From positions 27,005,540 through 27,069,539 of the forward strand of contig CM055111.1 in assembly GCA_029204225.1 (NCBI GenBank): a DNA stretch of 64,000 nt, written 5' to 3'. Of the stretch, positions 10,940 through 22,260 are shown in pieces. The notes under the pieces were generated by a model. That model worked only from the letters and a program-made list of their open reading frames with translations. It searched no databases and had not been told where the DNA came from. Each line of letters starts with the position of its first letter. Position 1 is the stretch's first letter. The DNA is from Diphasiastrum complanatum. Its lineage: Eukaryota; Streptophyta; Lycopodiopsida; Lycopodiales; Lycopodiaceae. The translations under genes and the position numbers were made by a program.

Positions 10940-12653
10940 CTAATGTGGATCAAGCATCGATCTTGAGATAAGACCAAGATTAGATCTATGTTTTGACAAT
11001 GCACTTTTGCAAAGTGGCTTTGTGAGAAGATCAGCAATACATGAAGATGTGTCAACATGTTCCAAGTTTATTTCACCTCCAATAAGCTTTTCCCTTACAA
11101 AATGGTGTGCCACTTCTATATGCTTGCTTCTTGCATGAAAAATAGGACTGTTTGCAAGAGCTTGGGCCGATATGTTGTCACACTTGATCAAGGGAAGATC
11201 ATCCTCTTTGATGCACTTTAGCTCCATGATTAACCTCTTGATCCAAAGCACCTCTTTAGTTGTTGTAGTGAGTGCTTTGTACTTGGCCTCACAAGAAGAT
11301 AGAGATATGGTATCTTGCTTCTTTGAAAGCCAAGACACAAGATTGCCTCCAAGAAAAATAGTATATGCATTAATGGACTTTTGATCCATTTATCACTTGC
11401 AAAATCGGAATCCGAATAGCCAATAATAATTAGATCTTCATTCTTGTACAATAAACCATAATCTTGAGTAGAAGATACATATCTTAGAACTCTTTTGGCC
11501 ATCTTCCAATGTTGGATCTTAGGATCTTGCATAAATTGACTCAATTTGTGCACACAATAGCTCAAATCGGGTCTAGTGATAGTAAGCCAAAAAAGGGAGC
11601 CTCTAAGACTTCTATAAAAGTGTGATGTCCTCGAAGGATCTTCATCACCTTTAATAGGGTCTTTTACATGTTGCTCCATGGGAGTATCTATGCCTTTACA
11701 ATTTTGCATATTGAATTTTCTCAACATAGAAAAGACATATGTAGATTGACAAATAAAAGCATACTCTTCATGAAAATCAATCTCAAGGCCTAAAATGTAA
11801 TGGATCTCTCCTAGATCTTTCATTTTAAATTCTCCTCCTAATGCATCCTTAGTTTCTTGAACTAGCATCAAACAACTTCCACTAAGAATAATGTCATCTA
11901 CATAGATTAGAAGAATGACAATATTACTACCATCAAACTTTAAGTACATAGAAGGATCATAGTCACTAAGCACAAATCCTAATAAGAGTAGAAAGTTGTT
12001 GAGTCTTAAATACCATGATCTAGGTGCTTGCTTCAAGCCATAAAGACTTCTAAATAGCAAACACGGCTTAGATTTATCCTTGATGAATCCTTGGTTTGTT
12101 TCATGTATATCTCCTCCTCAAGATAGCCATTCAAAAAAATGTTGGAGACATCAAGTTGATACAATTTCCACTTAAAAAATAAGGCAAGAGAGATTATGAT
12201 TCTTACTGTCACCATCTTTGCTACGGGAGCAAAGGTTTCTTCATAGTCAAGGCCATATATTTGTGCAAAGCCTTTAGCACATAATCTTGTCTTGTACTTG
12301 TTGATGGAGCCATCATGATTGTATTTGATCTTGAACACCCACTTGCATCCAATGATGTGCATGTTAGGTGGTGGATCCACTAGCTTCCATGTATGGTTGG
12401 TGATTAAGACATCATATTCAATCTTCATGGCCTCATACCACTCCTTGGTATTGAGGGCTTCTTGGACATCTTTGGGCTCCTCATGAGAAACAAAATAAGC
12501 ATAGGTGGAATCAAGATCCACTTGTTTTCCTTTGTCATCATAAGTGAGCCTCTTAGGCTCGGATATCTCCCTCATGGATCTTCTAGGAGTGAAAATCCGA
12601 GGACTTTCATCTTCAAATCTCGACCCCTCCAAGATTGGACTTTTCTTCTTCAT
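10940..12653 (-). pseudogene. E1 reverse transcriptase and RNase H
   Basis: RT begins in the linker (SPRIFTPRRSMREISEPKR), then GCKWVFKIKYNHDGS, FAPVAKMVTVRIIISLA, the first catalytic block YQLDVSNIFLNG (present), [16 protein letters not shown] and the catalytic LIYVDDIILSG. TRPDLSYCVHKLSQFM and RVLRYVSSTQDYG follow. RNase H then shows GGNLVSWLSKKQDTISLSSC, KYKALTTTTKEVLWIKRL, IKCDNISAQALA and HARSKHIEVAHHFVREKL, ending at 10940. Frame changes near 12050 and 11390 break what should be one polyprotein. Length is complete for the family. Confidence 0.92.
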
Positions 12654-13017
12654 GAAAAACTACATCTCTACTATCAATTACTTTAGAAGTAGAGAGCATG
12701 TAGATTTGATAGGCTTTCTTGTTGGATGAATATCCAACCATTGCTCCTTTGCTTGCCAAAGGATCATCCTTCTTTCTCGTTTCCAAGGGAATATGGACAA
12801 AGCATATGCATCCAAATGCTCTAAAGTGATCAACCTTAGGTTTCTTCAAATAAAGTGCTTCATATGGTGACTTTCCCCCAACTGCAACATGAGGGAGTCG
12901 ATTGCAAAGATAGTTTGAACAATTGATGGCCTCACCCCAAAAGTCTTTTGGCAAGGATGCCACAATTCTAATGCTTTTGGAACATTCACACAAGGTTCTA
13001 TTCTTTCTTTCAGCCAC
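12613..13017 (-). pseudogene. E1 integrase C-terminal part
   Basis: Starts at [17 protein letters not shown], which carries the catalytic Glu context (VAERKNR), followed by FWGEAINCSNYLCNRLP, KSPYEALYLKKPKVDHFRAFGC and MVGYSSNKKAYQIYMLSTSK. It is one frame away from the core encoded above 13010, so a frameshift at about 13015 separates the two integrase halves. Confidence 0.9.
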
Positions 13018-14332
13018 CCCATTTTGAGATGGTGTATATGCACAAGAAAACTCCCTTTTTTATGCCTTCAAGCTCACAATAATCATGAAATTTATTGGAA
13101 GTGTACTCACCACCTCCATCACTTCTAAGAATCTTGATTTTGTATGAAAATTGCTTTTCAACTAGAGCTTTGAACTTTAGGAAATAGTCAAACACCATAG
13201 ACTTTGAAGCTAGAAGATATAACCAAAAAAACCTTGTGAAATCATCAATGAATGTTACAAAGCAAGTAGCACCACCCTTGCTTTTTGAAGATGAAGTGCA
13301 TATCCATTGGATCTTCTGCATCAAAATCCACTTCTTTCTTGACCTGTACTTCCGTTCCCTCATCAAAAGGTTTAGTGATTTCTTCAGATTGTTCATCGAG
13401 TGTATGAGCTCCAATGGATGTGTAGTCTTGGTAGATGACTTTGAAAAAGGTTTCTTATGAGATTTAGATATGGCACAAGCCTCACATGGCTTGAAATTCT
13501 TGGAGATAAGATTAGGCAAGCCAATAGCTTTGGCTTTCTTGACCATGGAAATCATAGAATCATAGTTAGGATGCCCCAACCTTCTATGCCATAGTTCCTC
13601 CAAAGAAATATGAGAAGCAAAAGCACCATCACAAGAGTTAGCATACTCTTTGGGATCAAGCTTGTAGATTCCACCATATCTAGACCCAAATGCAAGGATC
13701 TCATCATGCTTCTTGATTGTACATGTATCAACATTGAAATTCACATCTAGTCCACTATCAAACAATTGCCCAACACTAATAAGATTTTTTGTTAACTTAG
13801 GAACAAAAAGTACTTTAGACAGAGAAAGAACTTTTGATGATGAAAGCTTTAAGGGAATGGTCCCTATGCCTTCGATAGTACACTCATGATCATTTGCTAT
13901 GTAGTTGGACTTCTTGGCTCCTTCATAAGGTGTCATGGATGAAAAAGAATGCTTGGAGCTACACATATGTGAGGAAGCTCCACTGTCTATGTACCATGAA
14001 CCATCCTTCTTGAAAGGTGATGAAGAAACACTCGAGACCATAAGAGATCCCTCTCCATCACTTGCATGAGCATCTTCTTTCTCTTCATTGGAAATGTTGG
14101 CTTGTTTGAATTGACTCTTCTTCTTGAAGCAATTGGTGGCATAATGCCCCTTCTTGCCACAAAAGAAACACTTGATGTTTTTCCTCTTCTTCTTGGATGT
14201 GAAAGCTTGAGAGGACTCATCCTCTTCTCCTTTCTCCTTGGAAATAAGATTGTTCTTGCTTGAAGAGGGTTGGTGTTGATTCTTACTTCTTGTCTTGTGC
14301 TTGTCTTTGGTAAAGAGGGCATTTACCATCAA
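13010..14332 (-). pseudogene. E1 GAG zinc knuckle, protease and integrase core in one 440-codon frame
   Basis: In order: basic GAG tail, zinc knuckle [14 protein letters not shown], protease site [13 protein letters not shown] (intact DSG), the [20 protein letters not shown] stretch, pre-integrase His/Cys finger ([28 protein letters not shown]), then integrase. The first catalytic Asp should follow LELIHS but is replaced by a foreign stretch. [20 protein letters not shown] and the second Asp in [11 protein letters not shown] follow. The frame ends at about 13010. The protease could be active but the integrase could not. Confidence 0.92.
13300..13397 (-). other. Foreign insert in E1 integrase derived from a copia INT-RT linker
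   Basis: Between LELIHS and SKGGATCF about 98 bases do not fit the integrase. In the alternative minus-strand frame they read [20 protein letters not shown], close to the linker of element E2 (FDDKAKVQVKKEVGVDMEEP at about 17700). So a short piece of another copia polyprotein replaces the first catalytic Asp region. Boundaries are good to about 5 bases. Confidence 0.75.
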
Positions 14333-14942
14333 TGTTGAGAGACAGTCTTTCCATTTTCAAGAGCTTATACTCTTGTCTTGATTCTTCAAAAATGAGCACA
14401 CTTTGGAGTGCTTCCAAACTCAGTAGCTCCTCCTTAATGGCATAACTCTGAACAAGGTTGTCATATTCCTCCTTTAACCCATTAAGTATGACTTGAACAA
14501 GTTCATTTTGGTTGATGGAGTCTCCTATGCATGACAATTCTCTATGGAGGTCTTTAACTCTCATTACATAGGTTGAAGCACATTCATCACTTCTCTGTAC
14601 ACTTTGAAAATTTTGGTTTCTTAGTGTTAGAAATCTAGAAGTATTCTTTGCCTCATAGATGGAGTTGAGAGTATCCCAAGCATCTTTGGCATTAGTATAA
14701 GCACCAATTTCTCTTAAGATGTCATTTGAGACATTCATTTTAATATAATGCAGAGCCATCCTAGCTCTTTTTTTGTACTTTGGAGTTTCTTGAGGATTTT
14801 GTGGTTCTTCTTCAATACCAAGTACAATATCCATCACATCTTGTAGAATTAAGACAGATTCTATCCTAACCTTCCAAATTGAGTAATTGGAGGTTGACAA
14901 TCTTTCACTTGCTTCTAATAGAAAGGCACCCATTGAAGCCAT
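14283..14942 (-). pseudogene. E1 GAG, N-terminal and capsid part
   Basis: The chosen start is the ATG at 14942 (MASMGAFLLEASERLSTSNY); the frame is open further upstream but that part lies in the leader. Motifs: YSIWKVRIESVLILQDVMDI, RMALHYIKMNVSNDIL, DAWDTLNSIYEAKNTSR, ELVQVILNGLKEEYDNLVQS and LLSLEALQSVLIFEESR, all typical of copia GAG. A frameshift at 14283-14332 separates it from the zinc-knuckle part. GAG forms the cytoplasmic virus-like particle. Confidence 0.9.
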
Positions 14943-15697
14943 AAAGAATGTTGGAAATAAAAAAAGATGGATGGAAAAATTGCTTATCTTCTCACTATAG
15001 GAACCAATCAAGGGTAAAAAACCAAATCTCATGTAAGACTAATCAAAAAACTGTGAGATAGATCTCACTAGCTTGACAATCTCTCTAAAAATAGATTTGA
15101 ATCATCAAAAAAGATGAAGTATGACAAAAGTTATGGTTCTATGAATTTCACACGTGTGAAATACTCCAAATATGTCAAATTGACTCAAATACAATCTATT
15201 TTTATGAAACAATTTGCCCAGATCCTCTAAATTTTGCGTAAATCACATATAGATGAGATTGGTCAACATCTGGATGATTTTTGTGATCATTCAAGCAATA
15301 AATGACATGTACTCATGATTTGCCATAGGTCTAGGTGCCCTACCTATGACTATTCAAAAGCTTATAACTTTTGATTGGCTTATCCAACTGTCATGATTCA
15401 AATTGCATCAAAATCTACACATTTCTAGCTTTCTAGTGGGCGAAATTGCATGAAATTTGGATCTAAGGTGAGAGAGAACCACCAAACTGAAAATGGGCGG
15501 ATTTCACATGTGCCTGCACCTGAAATTCCGTACAGTCCCTGATCTGGACCATTCAAGGTGATTTGAAGCTCTATATCACCAGAAAACTGCAAACTAGCTA
15601 GAAAGTAGAATCTAGACAATTCCTAACTTGAATTCTGATCAAATTTGCAAATTTTTGATTAGATTTGCTTGTAGATCTTAGGTAGGCTATGATACCA
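14943..15697 (-). other. E1 untranslated leader and primer-binding site
   Basis: The PBS on the minus strand is TGGTATCATAGC (15697-15686), the initiator-Met site with one change, directly after the LTR end. The leader of about 740 bases has no coding motif. A palindromic CACACGTGTG (G-box core) occurs at about 15151, a word also present in the LTR. Confidence 0.85.
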
Positions 15698-16310
15698 TGT
15701 TGAATTCACACGTGTGGGACGCCCTACACATGTACTTTTGATCTCCTAAGCCCAATAATACCATGAAGATCAAACTAGCATTGATTGACAATAGGAAAGT
15801 TGATCATACAAGAAATATTATTGTGTTACAAGCAAGATATGTCAACAAAACATGAAACTAAGTACAATAAATGCCTCAACTCGGCTAGAGAGAGAATATG
15901 AAAGTACAAACTCGAGTAGAGAGAGAGGGCACAAAGAACTTAGTCTCCAAATTTGCATTATACACAAATTTCATCATCTTCTCAATGAGAGTACATCACA
16001 TATATATAGATCCATGGACTCTCCTCCTACTTTGAGTTGAATTGGATTTATGAATCCACCTCTCAAGCTATCTAGACTTATTCAAGCCACCTCAATATGT
16101 CTAATTGTGCCACCTAGTATTTTCATGCATTAAATGTGGCATGCAATGTACAAATGGCAATTCCTATGGTAGCTCAAGTTTCTACTTCTACCTACCTTGA
16201 ATATATTATTCTAAGATGGGTCTTTACTAAGCCAAAAGAGCACAATTCATCTTTGGCATTTTTAGGACCCCTACTTACAACATTAGATAGATTTTTCCAA
16301 TATTTCAACA
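15698..16310 (-). repeat. E1 5' LTR, 613 bp
   Basis: Bounded by TGTTGAAT at 15698 and TTTCAACA at 16310 as read on the plus strand (TGTTGAA/TTCAACA ends). It has the same length as the solo LTR at 22261-22873. A TATATATA stretch at about 15999 lies in the expected promoter position on the minus strand. E2 RNase H coding sequence begins right after it with ATCCA. Confidence 0.93.
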
Positions 16311-17480
16311 ATCCACCTGTGGTGGACCTAAATCCACAAGCAATCTTTGTAACCATACCGCTTCTTGTGTAGTATTGTTGAGTGCTCGATATTCAGCTTC
16401 CGTCGATGATAAGGCTACTGTAGGTTGCTTTTTGCTGCTCCATGAAATTGCAGCTGTACCATAACTGAATGTATGACCACTGGTAGATCTTCTGTCATCA
16501 ATATTACCTGCCCAATCGGCATCTGTATAACCTACCAACATTGGCGCTTCAGGCTAATCATACTTCAAACCAAAATTCAATGTCCCTCGAATGCATCTGA
16601 GAATACGTTTAGCAGACTTCCAGTGTGCTTGACTAGGATCTTGCATAAATTGACTAACAACACCAATACCATAAGAAATATCAAGTCGTGTGTGTGTCAA
16701 ATAAATCAAACTACCCACCAGCTGTCTATACAAATAAGCATCCACTTTCTCAAATTCATCATATGCAGTAAGCTTCATGTTGACATCCATAGGTGTACTC
16801 AAAGGCTTACAATCTTGCATATTGAACTTATAAAGCAAAATCTTGTGCATATTTGCTTTGTGTAAGAAAAACCATGTCTTCCTTTTGCCATACTTCAATG
16901 CCAAGACAATAGTGCATCAATCCTAAATCACTCATGTCAAAAGCTATGAAAAGATCTGATTTCATTTCATCAATTAAGCTCTCATTACTTCCTGTAATAA
17001 TCAAATCATCCACGTACAGCACAATGAACACTATATCTAAATTTTGCCATAGAATGTAAAGATTAGGATCAACATCACTCTTTATCATTCCCCTTTGCTT
17101 GAAGTGTTCATCAATGCAAGAGTACCACGCCCGTGGTGCTTGCTTCAATCCATAAATGGCTTTGTTGAGCTTACAAACGAGATTCTCTCTCCCTTTGAAC
17201 GTATAGTTACCATCTTAGCTACGGGTGAGAAGGTTTCTTCAAAATCAATACCTTCATGCTGCTCAAATCCTCTTGCAACCAACCGTGCTTTATACTTGTT
17301 GAGTTGCCCATCAGCTCCATATTTGATCTTGTATATCCATTTGCAAGTGATAGGCGTCTTATCATCAGGTAGCTCAACCAAGTTCCACGTCCTATTTTTC
17401 GATACAACTTCCATTTCTGTTTCCATAGCTTCACGCCTTTGCTTTATCAAAAGTTTTTGGTTCTTGAGCCTTGAGCACAA
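16311..17480 (-). pseudogene. E2 (A) reverse transcriptase and truncated RNase H
   Basis: RT motifs: [32 protein letters not shown], then [20 protein letters not shown] and the catalytic VLYVDDLIITGS, YLYRQLVGSLIYLTHTRLDI and SAKRILRCIRGTLNFGLKYD. The block with the first catalytic Asp (QMDVKSAFLNG in the family) is missing: VTIRS runs straight to the sequence before [11 protein letters not shown]. RNase H starts [12 protein letters not shown] and stops at [11 protein letters not shown] where E1 inserted. A TAG stop before PEAPMLVGY is shared by all three copies. Several frameshifts are present. Confidence 0.9.
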
Positions 17481-18661
17481 AACCCATTAGGGCTAGATTC
17501 ATCTCTAATCTTGCATGAGGTTTTCGATTTCTACTTGATCTTCTAAGCTCTCCCTGCTCACTTGATTCGAGAGTATCTCCCTTATTGGCGTCACTTGTTA
17601 CTGACAAGTAACTCCTAGAAATCTCATTATTGAACCTGTCTTTTTCCATTGGCTCTTCCATATCGACACCAACTTCTTTCTTCACTTGCACTTTAGCTTT
17701 ATCATCAAAGAGATCAATTGTCAATTTTATTTGGTCATTTTGACCCATCTCATCAAATGTGGCATCTCTGGAAATCACGATCTTTTGTGCATCTGTGTCA
17801 TACATCATGTATACCTTGGCTCTTTCATCATATCCAAGAAAAATACACTTAACAGCTTTTGCATCCAGCTTCTTTTGTTTTTCATCAGGTACATGACCGT
17901 AAGCATCACAACCAAATATTCGTAAATGAGAAACATTAGGTTTATTTCCAGTAAAATCTTCGTAAGGTGTCTTACCCTCCACGGACTTCGTAGGACACCG
18001 ATTCAAGATGTGAGTAGCTATGTTGCATGCTTCTGCCCAAAAAGTATTTGGCAAACCGTTGCTCTTAAGCATTGCCCTAGCCATCTCCACAATGGATCTG
18101 TTTTTCCGTTCGGCAACTCCGTTCTGTTGTGGTGAATAGGGTGTAGTGGTTTGTCTTAATCCCCTGATCCTTGCAGAAATTTATAAACTTTGTTGAAAAA
18201 TTCTCACTGCCACCATCTGATCTGAAGGTCTTAATATAACAACCTATTTGTTTTTCAACTAGAGCCTTGAACTCTCTAAACTTGGCAAAAGCATCCGATT
18301 CCTTGCTTATGAAATAAATCCAGATATGTCTACTATAGTCATCAATGAATGTGATGAAATAGTAACAACCACTAATGGACCTAGTTTGTATTGGTCCACA
18401 CAGATCACTATGAACAAGATCAAGAATGCCATTGGCTCTTCTTGCTCCATCTTTGGGAAATCTCTCTCTATGTTGTTTTCCCAAAATGCAACCCTCACAA
18501 ATTTTTCCTTCAAAAGAGATATCAGACAATCCAACAACTAGATTACCTCTTTTAAGGATTTGCAAGCTTTGAGCACTGATATGACCAAATCTTTGATGCC
18601 AAAGATCACTTCGACTATCAACATTGCTTACCATAGCTTGAGTAAAATATCTCGCATTCAA
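17431..18661 (-). pseudogene. E2 (A) integrase
   Basis: The His/Cys finger reads LWHQRFGHISAQSLQILKRG and CEGCILGKQHRERFP. The first Asp lies in LVHSDLCGPIQ and the second in FRSDGGSENFS; the catalytic Glu region (VAERKNR) is read in a second frame. The C-terminal frame 18090-17431 is open for 219 codons (FWAEACNIATHILNRCPTKS; GKTPYEDFTGNKPNVSHLRI) and holds the acidic linker FDDKAKVQVKKEVGVDMEEP. Copy A lacks the two one-base deletions that break B and C, so it is the best-preserved integrase of the three. Confidence 0.9.
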
Positions 18662-18687
18662 TTTGTAGAGTCGATTCTCGTTCTCTT

Positions 18688-18900
18688 TACCTCTGGCGCG
18701 TCACTCCGATATTGGTATTGATATGTGATATCGGTATGATGGACGGATGTACGACTGCTCTTGGTTTTCTTTACCTCTGGCGCATCGATCCGATTTTGGT
18801 ACGGATATGCTATAACTGTATGACACACGGATGTACGACTGCTCAAGATTTTTCCTACCTCTGGCACGTCGATCCAATACTGGTACGAAAAAGACTAAAA
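18688..18900 (-). repeat. 84-bp (28-codon) tandem repeat before E2 integrase, copy A
   Basis: The word TACCTCTGGC recurs at 18688, 18772 and 18856, exactly 84 bp apart; the third unit is partial. On the minus strand each unit encodes about 28 residues of the form ARGKENxEQSYIRxSYxYxI. In copies B and C the array is in frame with integrase; in A a TGA stop interrupts it near 18706. Nothing like it is usual in copia; it occupies the place of GAG and protease. Confidence 0.88.
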
Positions 18901-19434
18901 ATAGAGGAAATATAAGAACTTTCAGAGGGAATATTCTAGATTTCCCACTTCAGCGTGGTGGCTACGCCGCCTCCTCTTTGCAAATATTTTGAAATGTGTG
19001 ACCGTTCAAAAGATAGAGATCAGTAATGTGAAAAGTATGAAGCCTTCTAACTCTGAATGGTACTACTAGACACTGTCTAGTATGATTTGCGGTACTCCGA
19101 ACAGACAAATGAGAGATTTCTTGGCAAACCTCTCACACAAATAGCACTTTCCACAATAACTAAAAAGTATTGTAAAAATCTCCCCAGCTCAACAAATTTT
19201 CAATCTGTTTGATGCTGCCCTGGCCTTTCTGATGCCTCCGGGACTGTGTATTTGTTTCCCACTGATGATTCTGAGCTCCAACCCTACAAAATACACCAAA
19301 GAAGAATTTCTTCCAGCCGTTTTTGTCTCTCCAAGCTTTCACCTCCCGTGAAGGACTTTCTCACTTCCTTGCGGAGCCTGTGACAAGCTGTATCCATTGA
19401 TCAGGCATGTAGGACTATCGCTGCTCTGATACCA
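18901..19434 (-). other. E2 (A) leader and primer-binding site
   Basis: PBS TGGTATCAGAGC on the minus strand at 19434-19423, a perfect initiator-Met site directly after the LTR. The following 520 bases show no coding motif and are kept almost unchanged in copy C (28224-28768). Confidence 0.85.
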
Positions 19435-19696
19435 TGTCAAGAACTAGATATGCAACATCAAGCATTCACCATAAGCAATCACCACAAGAAGGCAGAAGAA
19501 GAACATGCACTGTCACTCTATCACACTAACTCATACAGAATGTAAAATGTACAAATAAACCCTAAACCCTGATAGAGAGAAAAAACCTACCAGTACACTA
19601 ATAGACTAGCCTACGGCTATTGACAACTGGTCACAGCTGTCAACATTAATGTGCATCATAAATAGTAACAATGAAGTTTATCATTGATTTCTAACA
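19435..19696 (-). repeat. E2 5' LTR, copy A (262 bp)
   Basis: Plus-strand limits TGTCAAGA (19435) and TTCTAACA (19696). It is a short LTR. The following GTGAT (19697-19701, ATCAC on the minus strand) is one arm of the target duplication in E3. The same LTR is at 28781-29044, and a partial one at 22073-22194. Confidence 0.9.
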
Positions 19697-20111
19697 GTGA
19701 TGGTTAGATAAATGAGTGAACCAATTACTTGATACAGAGACTACTGTACTCGAAGGATCATTCATTTTTACTTACAATGAGCTTTACATTTGACTCCATT
19801 AGTGTATCAATAAACTTTCCATCTACCATATGAAATATTTCTAGAATAGAATTAGCATAATTCTCTTGACAAATGAAGATAAATTGAGAAGTTCTAAATA
19901 CCTCTATTCCTAAAGATATATGGCAATAGACCAAGATCATGCACCTCAAACTTTTTTTTTTTCCTTTTGAGTGCAATCTTGATATCATCCTTTTGAGTGC
20001 AATCTTGATATCATCAATATCGGATTGTTGCTTCCACTCAAAATGATATCATCCACATAGATTAGAAGAATGGTAACATCCTTTTCAACAAATCTATAGT
20101 AAAGTGATTGA
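19697..20111 (-). pseudogene. E3 copia RT fragment flanking E2 copy A
   Basis: Minus strand reads copia RT between the YVDD region and the conserved PDLSY motif: CHISLGIEVFRTSQFIFICQ, FHMVDGKFIDTLMESNVKL, then GSLIYLTI directly before the E2 LTR. It includes a poly-T slip and a small tandem repeat of CCTTTTGAGTGCAATCTTGA (about 19965-20013). The match to the same gene at 29045-29460 ends at about 20111, which marks the right edge of duplicated block A. Confidence 0.85.
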
Positions 20112-21340
20112 TAAGTGTATCATAGTTTTCAAAGCTAGATATGAGGAGTGTGAAAACTTGTCAAATTTGGCAAATCTAGCTTGATTGAACCATGTAAATA
20201 TGTATATTGATGGGTCCCACATGTCTAAGTCTATGTTTCCACTTGTGAACCTACTCTAGAATAGGTTAGATCATGTTCATATATTTGGTCAAGTGTTTTT
20301 GGTGATGTATACCAAATCCCTAAAATCATGGAGTTGGTCAATGATCAATTGATAATAAATCAATCAATCCTTCTTGGGAGTCATTAATAGGCATCAAGTA
20401 AGGTCCAAAATATTGAACTTCAACACACTGCTACTCTTTTCTTCTATGCAAGTTCTTGATCAATCTGCTCTTCTTGCTCTGGATTGATATAGGCACACAA
20501 TAATAGATACTTTGTTCAAGTTTAGTGCAATGAAATCCTATTTTAAATGAGTAGTTTTAGGTAAATGTTAAAATTTTAACAAGAATAAGTCAGAATTTAT
20601 TTGATCTAATGGAAAGATGTCTCTGCTTTCTAATTTCTTGCATATGTTTTCAAAATTATGATTCTAGCAAAGCTTGTATTCCTCTTCAGTTGGATCTCTC
20701 CCAGAAATCGTAGCTTGTAGACAACAAAGAAACTTGCTAGCAATTAAGCTACGAAAAGAACTAAGTTGACAATCATGCAATGAAATTTAGGTTTAAAAAT
20801 TGCTAACAAAAGAATTCTACAAAACGTTGTTCCCCCCGGAGCCAAGATGACTAATATTATTCAAGCTCAGTCTTACTCTTGGAGCTTCCTCATGCTTGTC
20901 ATATTTATGGGGGGTTTTTCTAAACTCACTCGTGAGCAAAGTCAAAGTATTTTTGCTACACGAGCTTGGCTTGCTTGGTATACTTGTCCTTTGACATTGT
21001 TGACAAAGCTGGTCAAGATAGTGACACATGTGCTTGGCAAGTTTTGACAATATCCATTTATTATTAAATGGCAAGTCCCATGGACATTTCCTGTGCAACT
21101 CCTCTATAATACAATCATTTCATTAGTTGGTTGTAAACACCAATCTTTGAGAGGATCTCTAATATATAGTTTGGTCATTTACCGAGCTCGTTTTATGACA
21201 AAATATTGATTATTATCTCCCATATTCAAAGATCCAACATCATGAATCTCATATGGACATGTTGTGGACTCGCCATTAGGCATTGGATGTCATCATCATG
21301 AATTGACTGCTCGTAAATGTGCTGGCAAGCAGAAGGATTT
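20112..21340. other. No gene recognised
   Basis: Sequence between block A and the left part of E3. No copia or gypsy motif, RNA gene or clear terminal repeat was found. It separates duplicated block A from B and C. Confidence 0.5.
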
Positions 21341-21459
21341 AAACCTCTCATGAGACGCAGTGCCTCCTCTCGGTCACTGCCAGAGGTGACACCTCCATGG
21401 CCACCGCCAGAGCTACGACTACTGCTAGACCTAGAGGTGCACTTGTGAGAAAATTAGAA

Positions 21460-22072
21460 TCAAAACATACTTGATGGACCTTAGATCTTAACAAGTCTTT
21501 TTCGAATGATTTGGTGAAGATATCAGCCACACACTTCCTTGATGAGACATGTTGAAGCTCCATCTCCTTTGCCATGACTCGTTCCCTCAAAATGATAAGC
21601 CACTTCAATATGCTTGCTCCTTGCATGAAAAATAGGATTGCTTGCCAAACTTTGGGTTGAAAGGTTATCACAAAAGATGATTGGGCTCTCTATAAAATCC
21701 ATCAAGTTAAGATTCTTTACCGTTCTCTTGATCCAAAGCATCTCCTTTGTGCATGAAGTCAAGGCTTTGAACTTGGCCTCACTAGATGATAATGAGATTG
21801 TTGCTTGTTTTTTCGACATCCCTAAGATAGCTCCATCACCTATGAAAATAGCATGTGCATTTATGAATATCCTACCCCATTTGATCTCCAGCAAAGTCCG
21901 AATCTAAAAGTCCATACAGGTTAGGTGATGATCCTCTATAAACAATGCCAAAATCTCTAGAACCTGAGATGTACCTCAATACTCTTTTGCCTAGCTTCCA
22001 ATGATCCACAATAGGATCATGCATGAATTGACTTAATCTATTAACACAATAGCTAAGATCAGGTCTTTTGAT
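21460..22072 (-). pseudogene. E3 copia RNase H part, split from its RT by E2
   Basis: Minus strand begins IKRPDLSYCVNRLSQFMHDP at 22072, then RVLRYISGSRDFGIVYRGSS, the RNase H start SDFAGD, GDGAILGMSKKQATISLSSS, IIFCDNLSTQSLASNPIFHA and in another frame HVSSRKCVADIFTKSFEKDL. The upstream half of the same gene lies beyond the E2 blocks at 29045-29737. Frame breaks near 21880 and 21600. Confidence 0.88.
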
Positions 22073-22194
22073 TGTCAAGAATTAGATATGCAACATCAAG
22101 CATTCACCATAAGCAATCACCACAAGAAGGCGGAAGAAGAACACGCACTGTCACTCTATCACACTAACTCATACAGAATGTAGAATGTACAAAT
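22073..22194 (-). repeat. E2 3' LTR remnant
   Basis: Matches the first 120 or so bases of the LTR at 19435 as read on the plus strand, i.e. the R/U5 end on the minus strand. U3, the polypurine tract and the RNase H C-terminus are deleted between 22194 and the RNase H tail. TTGAT before 22073 is the second arm of the E2 target duplication (GTGAT at 19697 and 29045). Confidence 0.85.
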
Positions 22195-22260
22195 GTAAAA
22201 CTGGATTTTTGGCAAGGTGAATGCAACTTTGATTATTGCAAGATATTTTAGTCGCATCCA

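Larger units (their letters stand above)
10721..16310 (-). mobile_element. E1: nearly full-length Ty1/copia element
   Basis: Minus-strand order: 5' LTR 16310-15698, PBS, leader, GAG, protease, integrase, RT, RNase H, PPT, 3' LTR 10921-10721 (truncated). The LTR ends are TGTTGAA...TTCAACA. The 5' LTR is inserted in the RNase H gene of E2 copy A, whose sequence resumes with ATCCA at 16311. Several frameshifts and a foreign insert in integrase make it non-functional. At about 5.6 kb its length is normal for copia. The same LTR occurs as a solo LTR at 22261-22873 and as a fragment at 25534-25659. Confidence 0.92.
16311..19696 (-). mobile_element. E2 copy A: copia derivative without GAG and protease
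   Basis: Minus-strand order from 19696: 262-bp LTR, PBS, untranslated leader, three 84-bp repeats, integrase, RT and part of RNase H, cut at 16311 by E1. No GAG, zinc knuckle or protease is present between PBS and integrase. Copies B and C share the layout and the same RT deletion, so the defect predates their duplication. E2 is inserted in the RT of another copia (E3), which resumes at 19697. Confidence 0.88.

Noticed and set aside
16473-16865. Plus-strand frames opposite E2 RT and RNase H (also at 23036 and 25822)
   Set aside because: Mirror readings of copia RT on the minus strand; their recurrence simply follows the A/B/C duplication.
18688-18900. 84-bp repeats as a CRISPR-like array
   Set aside because: Units are contiguous tandem copies of coding length with no spacers, in a plant retroelement.
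20817-21098. Minus-strand frame of 93 codons
   Set aside because: Composition is not distinctive, no domain, and it lies in unassigned DNA.
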